NCBI GenBank assembly: GCA_013287435.1
Contig: JABDDU010000008.1
Span: forward strand, 1 to 62,459
Origin: Verrucomicrobiota bacterium
GTDB lineage: Bacteria; Pseudomonadota; Gammaproteobacteria; Coxiellales; Coxiellaceae
Length of the DNA stretch: 62,459 bases
Reading direction: 5' to 3'
Of the stretch, positions 15,990 to 23,697 are shown one piece after another (the stretch's first letter is position 1; each line of letters starts with the position of its first letter). Both the position numbers and the translations under genes were made by a program. Under the pieces are notes generated by a model, which saw only the letters and a list, made by a program, of their open reading frames with translations, did no database searches and had not been told where the DNA came from.

Positions 15990-16598
15990 TCACCGCTCCT
16001 CAATCTCCTTCAAAAACGCAATCTCCGCTTTACTGGATTCTCGATGTAATGCATCGTTGCGTTGCGGGAATCGACCGAAACGTTGAACGATAGAATAATG
16101 GTGATTCGCAAACTTTAAAAAGCTGTCAAAGATAACACGGGTTTCTGAAAACGCCAAGTCCACTAACGTACGATATGAACGAACTGACTGTTCTTGATAA
16201 TTGATTTTTTCTGAGTGTAATAAGGGAAAATAATAAAAAACACGTTCAATTAAACTCAAAGAATGATCTGCTTCATGACGCATGCCATCCAGACAAATCG
16301 ACAATGCTTTTCCATCCTGTGAAAAAGCTTTTTCTGAGCCGCGATAAACATGTCTTGCAAACTGATCCAACGTAATGATTAACGCCAATTGCCCCCGCGG
16401 AGTGTTTTCCCATTCGCCTAATTGACCTGCAATAGCTGCGTCTACCTGGGCGGTAAATCGTGCTTTGATTTCATCATCGATTTCTCTATCTTCACCAAAC
16501 CAAATGCGCGCACGATGCTCTGTTGGCACAATCGTATCCTCTACGTGTCCAAACCAGTATTTGAGCGTCTCATCAGGTGATTGAATCAATTCGGCCAT
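15990..16598 (-). CDS. DUF924-family protein
   Basis: About 202 residues of the DUF924 family, an all-helical fold related to TPR-like proteins, function unknown. Conserved features are LKYWFG, RIWFGEDREID, the signature GQLALIITLDQFARHVYRG and KALSICLDGM. Near the C-terminus lies FANHHYSIVQRFGRFPQRND. The ATG at 16598 is preferred to the GTG at 16604 because GAGG lies 5 bp before it. Upstream DNA is a repeat-family-1 copy. Confidence 0.85.
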   Translation of the reverse strand: MAELIQSPDETLKYWFGHVEDTIVPTEHRARIWFGEDREIDDEIKARFTAQVDAAIAGQLGEWENTPRGQLALIITLDQFARHVYRGSEKAFSQDGKALSICLDGMRHEADHSLSLIERVFYYFPLLHSEKINYQEQSVRSYRTLVDLAFSETRVIFDSFLKFANHHYSIVQRFGRFPQRNDALHRESSKAEIAFLKEIEER

Positions 16599-16662
16599 AG
16601 GCACCTCGCACTATTGGGAACAGTTATAGCTTGTAATTAAGGTTATATCAAATCAATGGGTT

Positions 16663-16853
16663 AAATGCGAATTAAGAGCCGAACTATCAGCAGCGAGTGA
16701 ATGTTGGGGTTACGGATGGTTTGAGGGGAGTGTGTGTGGCATGGATGCCACACCAAGCAAGCCTACACGGATGTATTCACGGCTCGAACTGAAAACTATC
16801 CTAACCACAACATTCCGAGCGGATGCAAAAAATTCAGCTCTTAATTCGCATTT
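16663..16853. repeat. MITE-like repeat family 1, copy C (inverted)
   Basis: A 191-bp copy with both termini: AATGCGAATTAAGAGCCGAA on the left and CAGCTCTTAATTCGCATT on the right. It is nearly identical, inverted, to 18827-19015. Its right terminus overlaps the end of the L,D-transpeptidase gene: the stop codon (16841-16843) and last three codons are repeat DNA. Confidence 0.92.
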
Positions 16854-17326
16854 GTAATAATAACCGCTTCACCAACAACGACGCGCTCAAACAAATCAAT
16901 AAGATCAGTGTTGCGCATACGAATACAACCGTGCGAATTAGGGATACCGATATTTTTTTCATCATGGGTACCATGAATATAAATATAACGGGATCGGGTA
17001 TCGACATTGCCACCGGAATTCACTCCGACTTCGGTACCGCTTAACCATAAAATACGCGACAAAATCCAATCGCGATCAGGGTATTGTTTTTCTAATTCGG
17101 GTGAAAAAATTTCACCTGTTGATTTTCGTGCTTTAAATACGGTAAAAATAGGCATTTTATCGCCAATCTTTTCACAAATAATATGGCTGCCGCGAGGTGT
17201 TTGTTCACTTCCATTTTTTTCACCAGCACCGTTTCGTGCGGTAGAAATAGGATATTCTGCGATGACTGTGTTATTTTCATTATTGAGAAATAATTTTTGC
17301 TGAAGAATTGAAACAACGATAGACAT
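16841..17326 (-). CDS. L,D-transpeptidase (YkuD domain)
   Basis: A 161-residue YkuD-domain protein. The catalytic motif is IHGTHDEKNIGIPNSHGCIR, with H118 and nucleophile C134, followed by M-R-N. Family members form 3-3 cross-links in peptidoglycan or attach proteins to it. No signal peptide is visible, unlike ErfK/YbiS proteins; short leaderless YkuD proteins of this type occur in other gammaproteobacteria. The start has AAAGG seven bases upstream. Its C-terminus, N-A-N-stop, is encoded by the terminus of the inserted MITE-like repeat, so the original end may have been longer. It lies 25 bp after miaA, probably in one operon. Confidence 0.85.
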   Translation of the reverse strand: MSIVVSILQQKLFLNNENNTVIAEYPISTARNGAGEKNGSEQTPRGSHIICEKIGDKMPIFTVFKARKSTGEIFSPELEKQYPDRDWILSRILWLSGTEVGVNSGGNVDTRSRYIYIHGTHDEKNIGIPNSHGCIRMRNTDLIDLFERVVVGEAVIITNAN

Positions 17327-17351
17327 GATGCTACCTTTTGAATTTTACAGC

Positions 17352-18368
17352 TTATTTATCACGCTTGATATTGAAATCTATGGCGACTAGTGGCGAACGT
17401 CTGAAAAATTCAACCAAAGAATGGCCAGATAAAATACGATCAATCGCATCTCTACAATGCTCAAATAATTTCTCATCCATAGGATCAAAAACAATTAAAT
17501 CCTTCCAGCTCCGCAGCCACGTCATTTGGCGTTTGGCCAATTGACGTGTTGCAATAATCGCTTTTTGTTTCATGGTATCAAAATCAATTTTTCCATCGAG
17601 ATATTCCCATGCTTGTCGATAACCGACAATGCGCATTGACGGCAAATTCGGATTGATATCGTTACGTTTATATAATGCAGTCACTTCATCGATAAACCCA
17701 CGTTCCAACATAATTTCAAATCGTTTGGCAATGCGATCATGCAGCCAAGCACGATCTTCTGGAATTAAAGCAATTTGTATCACGTCGTAATCATTTAACA
17801 AAACGGATTCTGATTTTTTTTGTAATTCAGAAATCGGTTTTCCGGTTAACATAAACACTTCTAGTGCACGTGAAATTCGTTGCGGATCTTGTGGTTTTAT
17901 TTTTTCTGCAGCAACAGGATCGACTTGCTGCAATTTTTCATGCATTGCTGCCCACCCACTTTTTTCAGCCTCTTTTGCTATTGTTTCGCGAATCGTTTCA
18001 TCAGCGGTTGGCAACTCTGCTAATCCAAATAATAATTTATGAAAATATAACATCGTGCCACCCACTAATAATGGCGTGCGATTGTGAGAAATAATCGTTT
18101 TAATTTCACGTAACGCATCCGCACAAAATTGTCCGGCGGAATAAATTTCAGCGGGATCGCAAATATTCATTAATCGATGCGATGCCATTTTTAATTCGGA
18201 TTCACTCGGTTTTGCGGTGCCAATATCCATTCCGCGATACACCATCGCCGAATCAACACTGATAATATCCACGGGGAATGCTTGCGTTAAACGAATTGCT
18301 AAATCTGTTTTGCCGCAAGCGGTTGGCCCCATTAAACAAATGATTTTTTTCAACGTGCAAATGCCCAA
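17352..18368 (-). CDS. miaA: tRNA dimethylallyltransferase
   Basis: Transfers a dimethylallyl group to A37 of tRNAs that read UNN codons; 338 residues, slightly longer than E. coli MiaA (316). The P-loop GPTACGKTDLAIRL is at 13-26, then DIISVDSAMVYRGMDIGTAK (substrate aspartate), RLMNICDPAEIYSAGQF, LLVGGTMLYF, QDPQRISRALEVF and the C-terminal AIIATRQLAKRQMTWLRS. The start overlaps the preceding lipoprotein gene by 19 bp, implying cotranscription; no hfq or mutL neighbours are seen as in enterobacteria. Confidence 0.95.
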   Translation of the reverse strand: MGICTLKKIICLMGPTACGKTDLAIRLTQAFPVDIISVDSAMVYRGMDIGTAKPSESELKMASHRLMNICDPAEIYSAGQFCADALREIKTIISHNRTPLLVGGTMLYFHKLLFGLAELPTADETIRETIAKEAEKSGWAAMHEKLQQVDPVAAEKIKPQDPQRISRALEVFMLTGKPISELQKKSESVLLNDYDVIQIALIPEDRAWLHDRIAKRFEIMLERGFIDEVTALYKRNDINPNLPSMRIVGYRQAWEYLDGKIDFDTMKQKAIIATRQLAKRQMTWLRSWKDLIVFDPMDEKLFEHCRDAIDRILSGHSLVEFFRRSPLVAIDFNIKRDK

Positions 18369-18799
18369 CGTTCTGCGTTATGTTGCGTAATCGTACAATT
18401 ATTTCCTTCAAAATGAGTATTCACAATCATACCGGCATCATTGATTTCAAACTGCGTTTCACACCAAAACGTTTCTTCGCGATTGCGTTTTATCATCGGA
18501 GAAGCACTTAATAGCGATGTCTCACCTTGCGGACTCATTCGCGCCGTTGTGCCAATGGTTGAAGAATATGTTCGCGATACGGGTTCTTCGTGTTCTACAA
18601 CACGATAAGTATATAATTGATGACCGTTGGCCAAACGTGATTCCTGTTCGGGTTCTCCCCACTGATGCACCAATGCCGTTTTTGGTGCGCCCTGCCACGA
18701 ATTAACCGCTAATGTATAATTTTCTGAGCTTCCGCAGCTGGCCAATCCAACAAACGTGCTGATTAATAAACCACATTGAAAAAAAGATTTCATCTGCAT
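18350..18799 (-). CDS. Small lipoprotein, unknown function
   Basis: 149 residues from the ATG at 18799, which has a good ribosome site (AAGGA, 7 bp spacing). The signal peptide MQMKSFFQCGLLISTFVGL ends in the lipobox A-S-C, so the mature protein should be lipid-anchored. The mature part (NSWQGAPKTALVHQWGEPEQ, then YTYRVVEHEEP) resembles SmpA/OmlA-like short domains, in which W-G-x-P recurs, but the match is weak. The frame stays open upstream into a MITE-like repeat (from 18827), which is not part of the gene. It overlaps miaA. Confidence 0.7.
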   Translation of the reverse strand: MQMKSFFQCGLLISTFVGLASCGSSENYTLAVNSWQGAPKTALVHQWGEPEQESRLANGHQLYTYRVVEHEEPVSRTYSSTIGTTARMSPQGETSLLSASPMIKRNREETFWCETQFEINDAGMIVNTHFEGNNCTITQHNAERWAFAR

Positions 18800-18826
18800 G
18801 ACATTATCCTTGATGATCAGTAATAA

Positions 18827-19015
18827 AATGCGAATTAAGAGCTGAACTTTTTGCATCCGCTCGGAATGTTGTGGTTAGGATGGTTTTCGGTTCGAGCCGT
18901 GAATACATCCGTGTAGGCTTGCTTGGTGTGGCGTCCATGCCACACACACTCCCCTCAAACCATCCGTAACCCCAACATTCACTCGCACCTGATAGTTCGG
19001 CTCTTAATTCGCATT
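18827..19015. repeat. MITE-like repeat family 1, copy D
   Basis: The best-preserved copy, 189 bp. Left terminus AATGCGAATTAAGAGCTGAA and right terminus GTTCGGCTCTTAATTCGCATT (first 20 bases from 18995) are inverted repeats of about 20 bp with few mismatches. Inner arms and a central GTGGC/GCCAC hairpin make it almost wholly palindromic. It lies between divergent genes (lipoprotein/miaA and the ferritin-like gene). Confidence 0.93.
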
Positions 19016-19089
19016 AAAAAGTTATCATACCATGATTTTTTATTTTAAATTAGGTACAATTATCCCTTGTAAACAAAGGTACTGTCTAT

Positions 19090-19386
19090 ATGTCACACGA
19101 AAGCTACCACGAACCAATCGAAGAATTATCCGAAGAAACCCGCGATATGCATCGCGCCATTGAATCGTTAAAAGAAGAGCTTGAAGCGATTGATTGGTAC
19201 AATCAACGTGTCGATGCGTGCAAAGATCCTGAACTTAAAAAAATTCTAGCGCACAATCGCGATGAAGAAAAAGAACATGCCGCAATGACATTAGAATGGA
19301 TTCGCAAACATGATCCACGTTTTGAAAAGGAATTAAAAGAGTATTTATTTACAGGAAAAACCGTAGACAATCATCCACACGAGTAG
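19090..19386 (+). CDS. Encapsulated-ferritin-like (EncFtn) protein, shell gene absent
   Basis: A 98-residue ferritin-like protein matching the encapsulin-associated EncFtn family: EELSEETRDMHRAIESLKEE, AIDWYNQRVDACKDPELKKI, HNRDEEKEHAAMTLEWIRKH. The Rhodospirillum rubrum ferroxidase ligands E32, E62 and H65 correspond to E30, E60 and H63, and the entry-site glutamates to E29 and E32, so the iron-oxidising site is intact. The protein stops just after the domain (Y-L-F-T). It lacks the long linker and C-terminal encapsulin-targeting peptide, and no encapsulin shell gene is within about 19 kb upstream or 43 kb downstream. It may work as a free decamer-type ferroxidase. Confidence 0.82.
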   Translation: MSHESYHEPIEELSEETRDMHRAIESLKEELEAIDWYNQRVDACKDPELKKILAHNRDEEKEHAAMTLEWIRKHDPRFEKELKEYLFTGKTVDNHPHE

Positions 19387-19403
19387 TAACAGATCGGTCT
19401 AAT

Positions 19404-22400
19404 TTATTCATCGCTTATCGCAAGCAACTGCGCATTGCCACCTGTCGCTGTGGTATTAATGGTCATCGTGCTTTCTCGACATAACCGCAGTAAATAATGC
19501 GGTCCACCCGCTTTCGGACCTGTTCCTGATAAACCACATCCACCAAAAGGTTGCACACCGACGACCGCACCAATCATCGTGCGATTGACGTAAATATTGC
19601 CTGTTTTTATGTGTTTTTGAATTTCATTAATCGTTTGATCAATGCGACTTTGAATACCAAACGTTAATCCATAACCCAAATTATTTATTTGATCGATCAC
19701 TTCATGCAGATTTTTTCGCTTAAATCGCACCACATGTAACACCGGACCAAACACTTCTTTTTGCAACATTGCGAGCGATGGAATTTCAAAGGCAATGGGT
19801 GCTATAAATGTGCCTTGATTAGTTTCTGGATGTAATGACATTTGCGCAATTAATGTTGCTTGATGACTCATCTCATCAATATGCGCTTGCAAAGTTTTTT
19901 GTGCGCCTGCATCAATCACCGGTCCCACATCCGTTGATAAATACGCTGAATTTCCAACAGACCCAGTTTGCATGGCACCTGACAACAGAGCGACAAAATG
20001 ATCGGCAATATCATCTTGAATAAATACCACGCGCAACGCAGAGCAACGTTGTCCAGCACTTCCAAAAGCAGAAATCATCACATCACTAACCACTTGTTCG
20101 AGCAATGCAGAGGAATCAACAATCATGGCATTTATTCCGCCGGTTTCTGCAATCAATGGAACGATAGCACCTGTGCGATTCGCTAACGTAAGCTGAATGG
20201 TTTTTGCGGTTTCTGTTGATCCGGTAAATAAAACACCGCTTGATCTTTCATCAGCAATTAATGCACCGCCAATTTTACTGCCCGATCCCGGCATTAATTG
20301 TAAAACAGCTTTTGGCACACCGGCTTTATAAAATAATTCAACCGCTTTTGCCGCAATTAAAGGGGTTTGCATGGCAGGTTTTGCAATCACACAATTTCCT
20401 GCTACCAAACTCGCCGCCATTTGTCCTGTAAAAATTGCTAAGGGGAAATTCCATGGACTGACACAAATGATAGTGCCCAATCCATGCATACGTAATACAT
20501 TCGATTCACCAGTGGGTCCTGGCAAACTAACAGGAGATAACATTTCTCGAGCCATGGCAGCATAATATCGACAAAAATCGACGGCTTCACGCACTTCCGC
20601 AATGGCATCAGGCATACATTTTCCCGCTTCGCGAATTAAAAGCACAAATAATTCTGCTTGATGCTTTTCCATTAAATCCGCTGTTTTCTCGAGTAATTCA
20701 GCACGTTTTTCAACACCTAATTGATCCCAGGAAAATTGCACCTGCTGCGCTGTTTGAAGGCAAACATCAATATCCGTTTCATCGGCCATTTTTACAAAAC
20801 CGACAATGTCATTTTTATTATTAGGATTGAGTATTGATTTTTCACTCCCACTCAAATTCACACTCGCGCGCCACTGATGATCCGAAAATTTTCCCATTTC
20901 GCGCATTAATTGCGATAAAAAATCAATGCGCGATAAATCAAATCCTTCAGAATTTTTTCGCCCCGATGGATAAATATTTTTCGGCAAGGGAATTTTGGTA
21001 TTGGAAATCAAAGACAATGATTTTAATTTATCGATGGGATTTTGCGTTAACGTTTCAACGGGAATGGCGCGATTGGCGATTTGATGCACGAAAGACGTGT
21101 TCGCGCCATTTTCTAATAAACGTCGCACTAAGTAAGGCAATAAATCCTGATGTTGACCGACAGGCGCATAAATACGGCTTTGTGCATGATATTTTTCGGA
21201 ACTTATTAAAACATGATGCAAGGGCTTTCCCATTCCTTGTAAATTTTGAAATTCATAACTCACCGTTTTTCCGCGTGTTAAAAATAAAATCGCCGCAACC
21301 GAATACGCATTATGTGTTGCAAATTGCGGATAAATTGCGTCTTGCGCTGATAATAATAATTGCGCACAGGCTAAATAACAAATATCGGTTGATACTTTAC
21401 GCGTAAAAACAGGGTAATTTTCATAACCACCGACTTGCGCCATTTTAATTTCAGTATCCCAATACGCACCTTTTACCAATCGCACGCAAATTTTCTTGTG
21501 ATGCGATCGTGCTAAATCAATTAAATAGTCAATCACAGAAAAGCTGCGTTTTTGATACGCTTGCACCGCCAAACCCAAGCCAGGCCATTCTGATAATTCA
21601 GGATCAGAAAATACAGCTTCAAAAATATCGAGAGAAATATCCAATCGAAACGCTTCTTCTGCATCAATCGTGACATAAATACCGGCATTTTTTGCCTGCA
21701 AAACCAGTGTTTTTAAGCGTTCTATTAAAAATGGAACCACGGTTTCTTGCTGAGTAAATTCATAACGAGGATGCAACGCGGATAGTTTTATGGAGATACT
21801 GGGCGTTAAAAAATGATTCGTTTGCCTCACATCCACATTTTTTTGCATTTCTCCCATCACGGTAATTGCATTCTGATACGCTAAAAAATAATAATCAGCT
21901 TGCTCTTCTGTTTTAGCCATCTCACCTAACATGTCAAATGAAAATAAATAGCCTTTTTCTGCGAGGGGTTTTCCATTTTTCAATGCTTCATCAATCGTGC
22001 GTCCCAACACAAAATGCTCGCTCATGATTTTCATCGAACGACGAATCGCTTGACGAATAATGGGTTCGCCACATTTATCTAATAATCCGTACCACATTTT
22101 TTTAAAATAATTAGAATGATCTGCAAGAATTTTTCCACCCAATGCCAAACTACGTGTTGTTAAATTCACAAAAGTCGATTCACTCGCGCCAATATGTTTT
22201 TCCCAGTCTGCGCTTGTTAATTTGTCGCGGATCAATAAATCTTCTGTTTCTTTATCCGGAATACGTAATAATGCTTCTGCCAAACACATCAATACCGTGC
22301 CTTCATCGGATGATAAATCGTATTCCATCATCAACGCTTCAACGCTGGTTTGATCATTTTTTCCAGAACGAACGGTATTCACCAAATCCGTTGCGATCAG

Positions 22401-22541
22401 TTGAATTTCTTTTTTATTTTCTTCAGAAAATTTTAATTGCGCAATCAATGAGTCAACGCAATGCGTTTCATCTGCGTAATAATTGTCGGTGATTTTTTGA
22501 CGTGATAATGATTGCGTTAACTCTTTTTTAAAAAGAAACAT
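19404..22541 (-). CDS. putA: Bifunctional proline dehydrogenase / P5C dehydrogenase
   Basis: Oxidises proline to glutamate in two channelled steps. At 1045 residues it is the short PutA form. An alpha-helical arm (1-130) is followed by an FAD-binding PRODH barrel at about 180-480, with IYVTIDAEEAFRLDISL and CVRLVKGAYWDTEI. The aldehyde dehydrogenase domain runs from about 555 to 1010, with SPWNFPLAIFTGQMAASL, the AETGGINAMIV glutamate segment and catalytic cysteine in GSAGQRCSALRV. The ribbon-helix-helix repressor domain of E. coli PutA is absent, so it should not regulate its own gene. It lies 18 bp after ppa; the linker is repeat-like (CTCACTCTCAC). Confidence 0.95.
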   Translation of the reverse strand: MFLFKKELTQSLSRQKITDNYYADETHCVDSLIAQLKFSEENKKEIQLIATDLVNTVRSGKNDQTSVEALMMEYDLSSDEGTVLMCLAEALLRIPDKETEDLLIRDKLTSADWEKHIGASESTFVNLTTRSLALGGKILADHSNYFKKMWYGLLDKCGEPIIRQAIRRSMKIMSEHFVLGRTIDEALKNGKPLAEKGYLFSFDMLGEMAKTEEQADYYFLAYQNAITVMGEMQKNVDVRQTNHFLTPSISIKLSALHPRYEFTQQETVVPFLIERLKTLVLQAKNAGIYVTIDAEEAFRLDISLDIFEAVFSDPELSEWPGLGLAVQAYQKRSFSVIDYLIDLARSHHKKICVRLVKGAYWDTEIKMAQVGGYENYPVFTRKVSTDICYLACAQLLLSAQDAIYPQFATHNAYSVAAILFLTRGKTVSYEFQNLQGMGKPLHHVLISSEKYHAQSRIYAPVGQHQDLLPYLVRRLLENGANTSFVHQIANRAIPVETLTQNPIDKLKSLSLISNTKIPLPKNIYPSGRKNSEGFDLSRIDFLSQLMREMGKFSDHQWRASVNLSGSEKSILNPNNKNDIVGFVKMADETDIDVCLQTAQQVQFSWDQLGVEKRAELLEKTADLMEKHQAELFVLLIREAGKCMPDAIAEVREAVDFCRYYAAMAREMLSPVSLPGPTGESNVLRMHGLGTIICVSPWNFPLAIFTGQMAASLVAGNCVIAKPAMQTPLIAAKAVELFYKAGVPKAVLQLMPGSGSKIGGALIADERSSGVLFTGSTETAKTIQLTLANRTGAIVPLIAETGGINAMIVDSSALLEQVVSDVMISAFGSAGQRCSALRVVFIQDDIADHFVALLSGAMQTGSVGNSAYLSTDVGPVIDAGAQKTLQAHIDEMSHQATLIAQMSLHPETNQGTFIAPIAFEIPSLAMLQKEVFGPVLHVVRFKRKNLHEVIDQINNLGYGLTFGIQSRIDQTINEIQKHIKTGNIYVNRTMIGAVVGVQPFGGCGLSGTGPKAGGPHYLLRLCRESTMTINTTATGGNAQLLAISDE

Positions 22542-22559
22542 AGGTCATCTCACTCTCAC

Positions 22560-23093
22560 TCACACTTTTTCCGCTCTTTTAATACTCTCATTAATCTCTG
22601 TTGTAGCCGCATCTCTACCCAACCATTCACCCACTTTCACCCATTTATTCGGCTCTAATTTTTTATAATGCTCGAAAAAATGTGCGATTGAATTGCGCGT
22701 TACTTCAGGAATATCTTCCAATGTTTTCATATGCGCATAATGCACGCAGGCTTTTTCAATCGGCAATGCTAATATTTTATAATCCTCACCCGCTTCATCC
22801 GTCATTTGTAAAACACCCACCGCACGGCAACGCAGTAAACTACCGGCTTGAACAGGGTAAGGCGTCATGACCAACACATCGACGGGATCGCCATCATTCG
22901 ATAATGTATTCGGAATAAATCCATAATTACAGGGATAATGCATCGCGGTTGGCATAAAACGATCGACCATCAACAAACCGGATTCTTTGTCAATTTCATA
23001 TTTAACGGGTGTGCAATTGGCTGAAATTTCAATAACGACATTAAAATCATCAGGGATTTTTTTACCGGGAGAAATAGAACTGAGTGCTGACAT
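22560..23093 (-). CDS. ppa: Inorganic pyrophosphatase (family I)
   Basis: Cytoplasmic Mg-dependent PPase, 177 residues as in E. coli (176). Signature motifs are [20 protein letters not shown] near residue 19, [11 protein letters not shown] near 53 and the metal-binding [12 protein letters not shown] near 67, with KPN-like [11 protein letters not shown] near the end. It drives pyrophosphate-releasing biosynthetic reactions. Start: AAGGTAACAGT before ATG. Its last residues, K-V-stop, coincide with CTCACTCACAC-type repeat DNA, a third case with a GTG TGA ending after pdhA/pdhB and the DUF1820 gene. Confidence 0.95.
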   Translation of the reverse strand: MSALSSISPGKKIPDDFNVVIEISANCTPVKYEIDKESGLLMVDRFMPTAMHYPCNYGFIPNTLSNDGDPVDVLVMTPYPVQAGSLLRCRAVGVLQMTDEAGEDYKILALPIEKACVHYAHMKTLEDIPEVTRNSIAHFFEHYKKLEPNKWVKVGEWLGRDAATTEINESIKRAEKV

Positions 23094-23131
23094 ACTGTTA
23101 CCTTATTTGTGGGGGAATTTTAGCAATGATA

Positions 23132-23599
23132 TCACACTCGACGCTTCTGAAAAAACGCCTTTAATATCGCAGAACAATTATCCGCCAACACACCACCTTG
23201 CCATTGAACGGCATGATTGTGCCTTGGATCATCCAATAATTGAAAAACACTTTTTACAGCGCCTGCTTTCGGATCAAAAGCACCAAACACTAATCGTTCA
23301 ATACGCGCATGAATCATAGCACCCACGCACATCGCACAAGGTTCTAATGTTACATACAGTGTTGTGTTTTTTAAGCGGTAATTACCGATATTTTTAGCAG
23401 CATTGCGAAGTGCAATCATTTCAGCATGCGCACTCGGATCGTGCAGTTGAATTGGCTGATTCCATCCTTCTGCAATGATTTTCTCATCACGTACAATCAC
23501 ACAACCAACAGGTACTTCACCTTCGCTTTCGGCTTTTTTTGCGAGTAATAATGCCTGTTGAATAAATTGGTTATCATTTTCTGAGGTTACTGAATGCAT
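23132..23599 (-). CDS. tadA: tRNA adenosine(34) deaminase
   Basis: Converts A34 to inosine in tRNA-Arg(ACG). It has 155 residues from the ATG at 23599, chosen because AGAGGAG lies 8 bp upstream; an ATG 24 bp earlier lies before that site. The zinc/catalytic residues are visible: H58 and E60 in SAHAEMIALRN, and C88 and C91 in EPCAMCVGAMIHARI. The tRNA-contacting end (GAFDPKAGAVKSVFQLLDDP, then R-H-N-H) is typical of TadA rather than free-nucleoside deaminases. Upstream is the operator-like region of a divergent ATPase gene. Confidence 0.95.
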   Translation of the reverse strand: MHSVTSENDNQFIQQALLLAKKAESEGEVPVGCVIVRDEKIIAEGWNQPIQLHDPSAHAEMIALRNAAKNIGNYRLKNTTLYVTLEPCAMCVGAMIHARIERLVFGAFDPKAGAVKSVFQLLDDPRHNHAVQWQGGVLADNCSAILKAFFQKRRV

Positions 23600-23648
23600 C
23601 AATGTTTCTCCTCTGTACGACATTTCTTAATTTGACAATACGTTATAT

Positions 23649-23697
23649 TAGGACTACAATCCTATTTATTAATATAAATTTAGGAGTTTATTCCTAA
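23649..23697. promoter_or_regulatory. Paired TAGGA palindromes upstream of an ATPase gene
   Basis: TAGGACTACAATCCTA (23649-23664) and TTAGGAGTTTATTCCTAA (23680-23697) are two dyads with the same TAGGA half-site, centres 32 bp apart (about three helical turns). The second covers the ribosome site and the first base of the start codon of the DUF4143 ATPase. They look like operator sites or a translational hairpin; this is inference. Confidence 0.5.

Noticed and set aside
16823-17044. Plus-strand frame starting in the family-1 repeat
   Set aside because: It is antisense to the L,D-transpeptidase gene and shares its start with repeat DNA; no domain.
18800-18856. N-terminal extension of the lipoprotein (MQKVQLLIRILLL...)
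   Set aside because: It is encoded by a MITE-like terminus; a lipobox signal peptide and ribosome site lie at 18799.
20834-21406. 190-codon plus-strand frame inside putA
   Set aside because: It is opposite to a well-supported gene and shows no recognisable domain.
19404-22541. Trifunctional PutA with DNA-binding domain
   Set aside because: The N-terminus lacks a ribbon-helix-helix segment and the length (1045) fits the bifunctional form.
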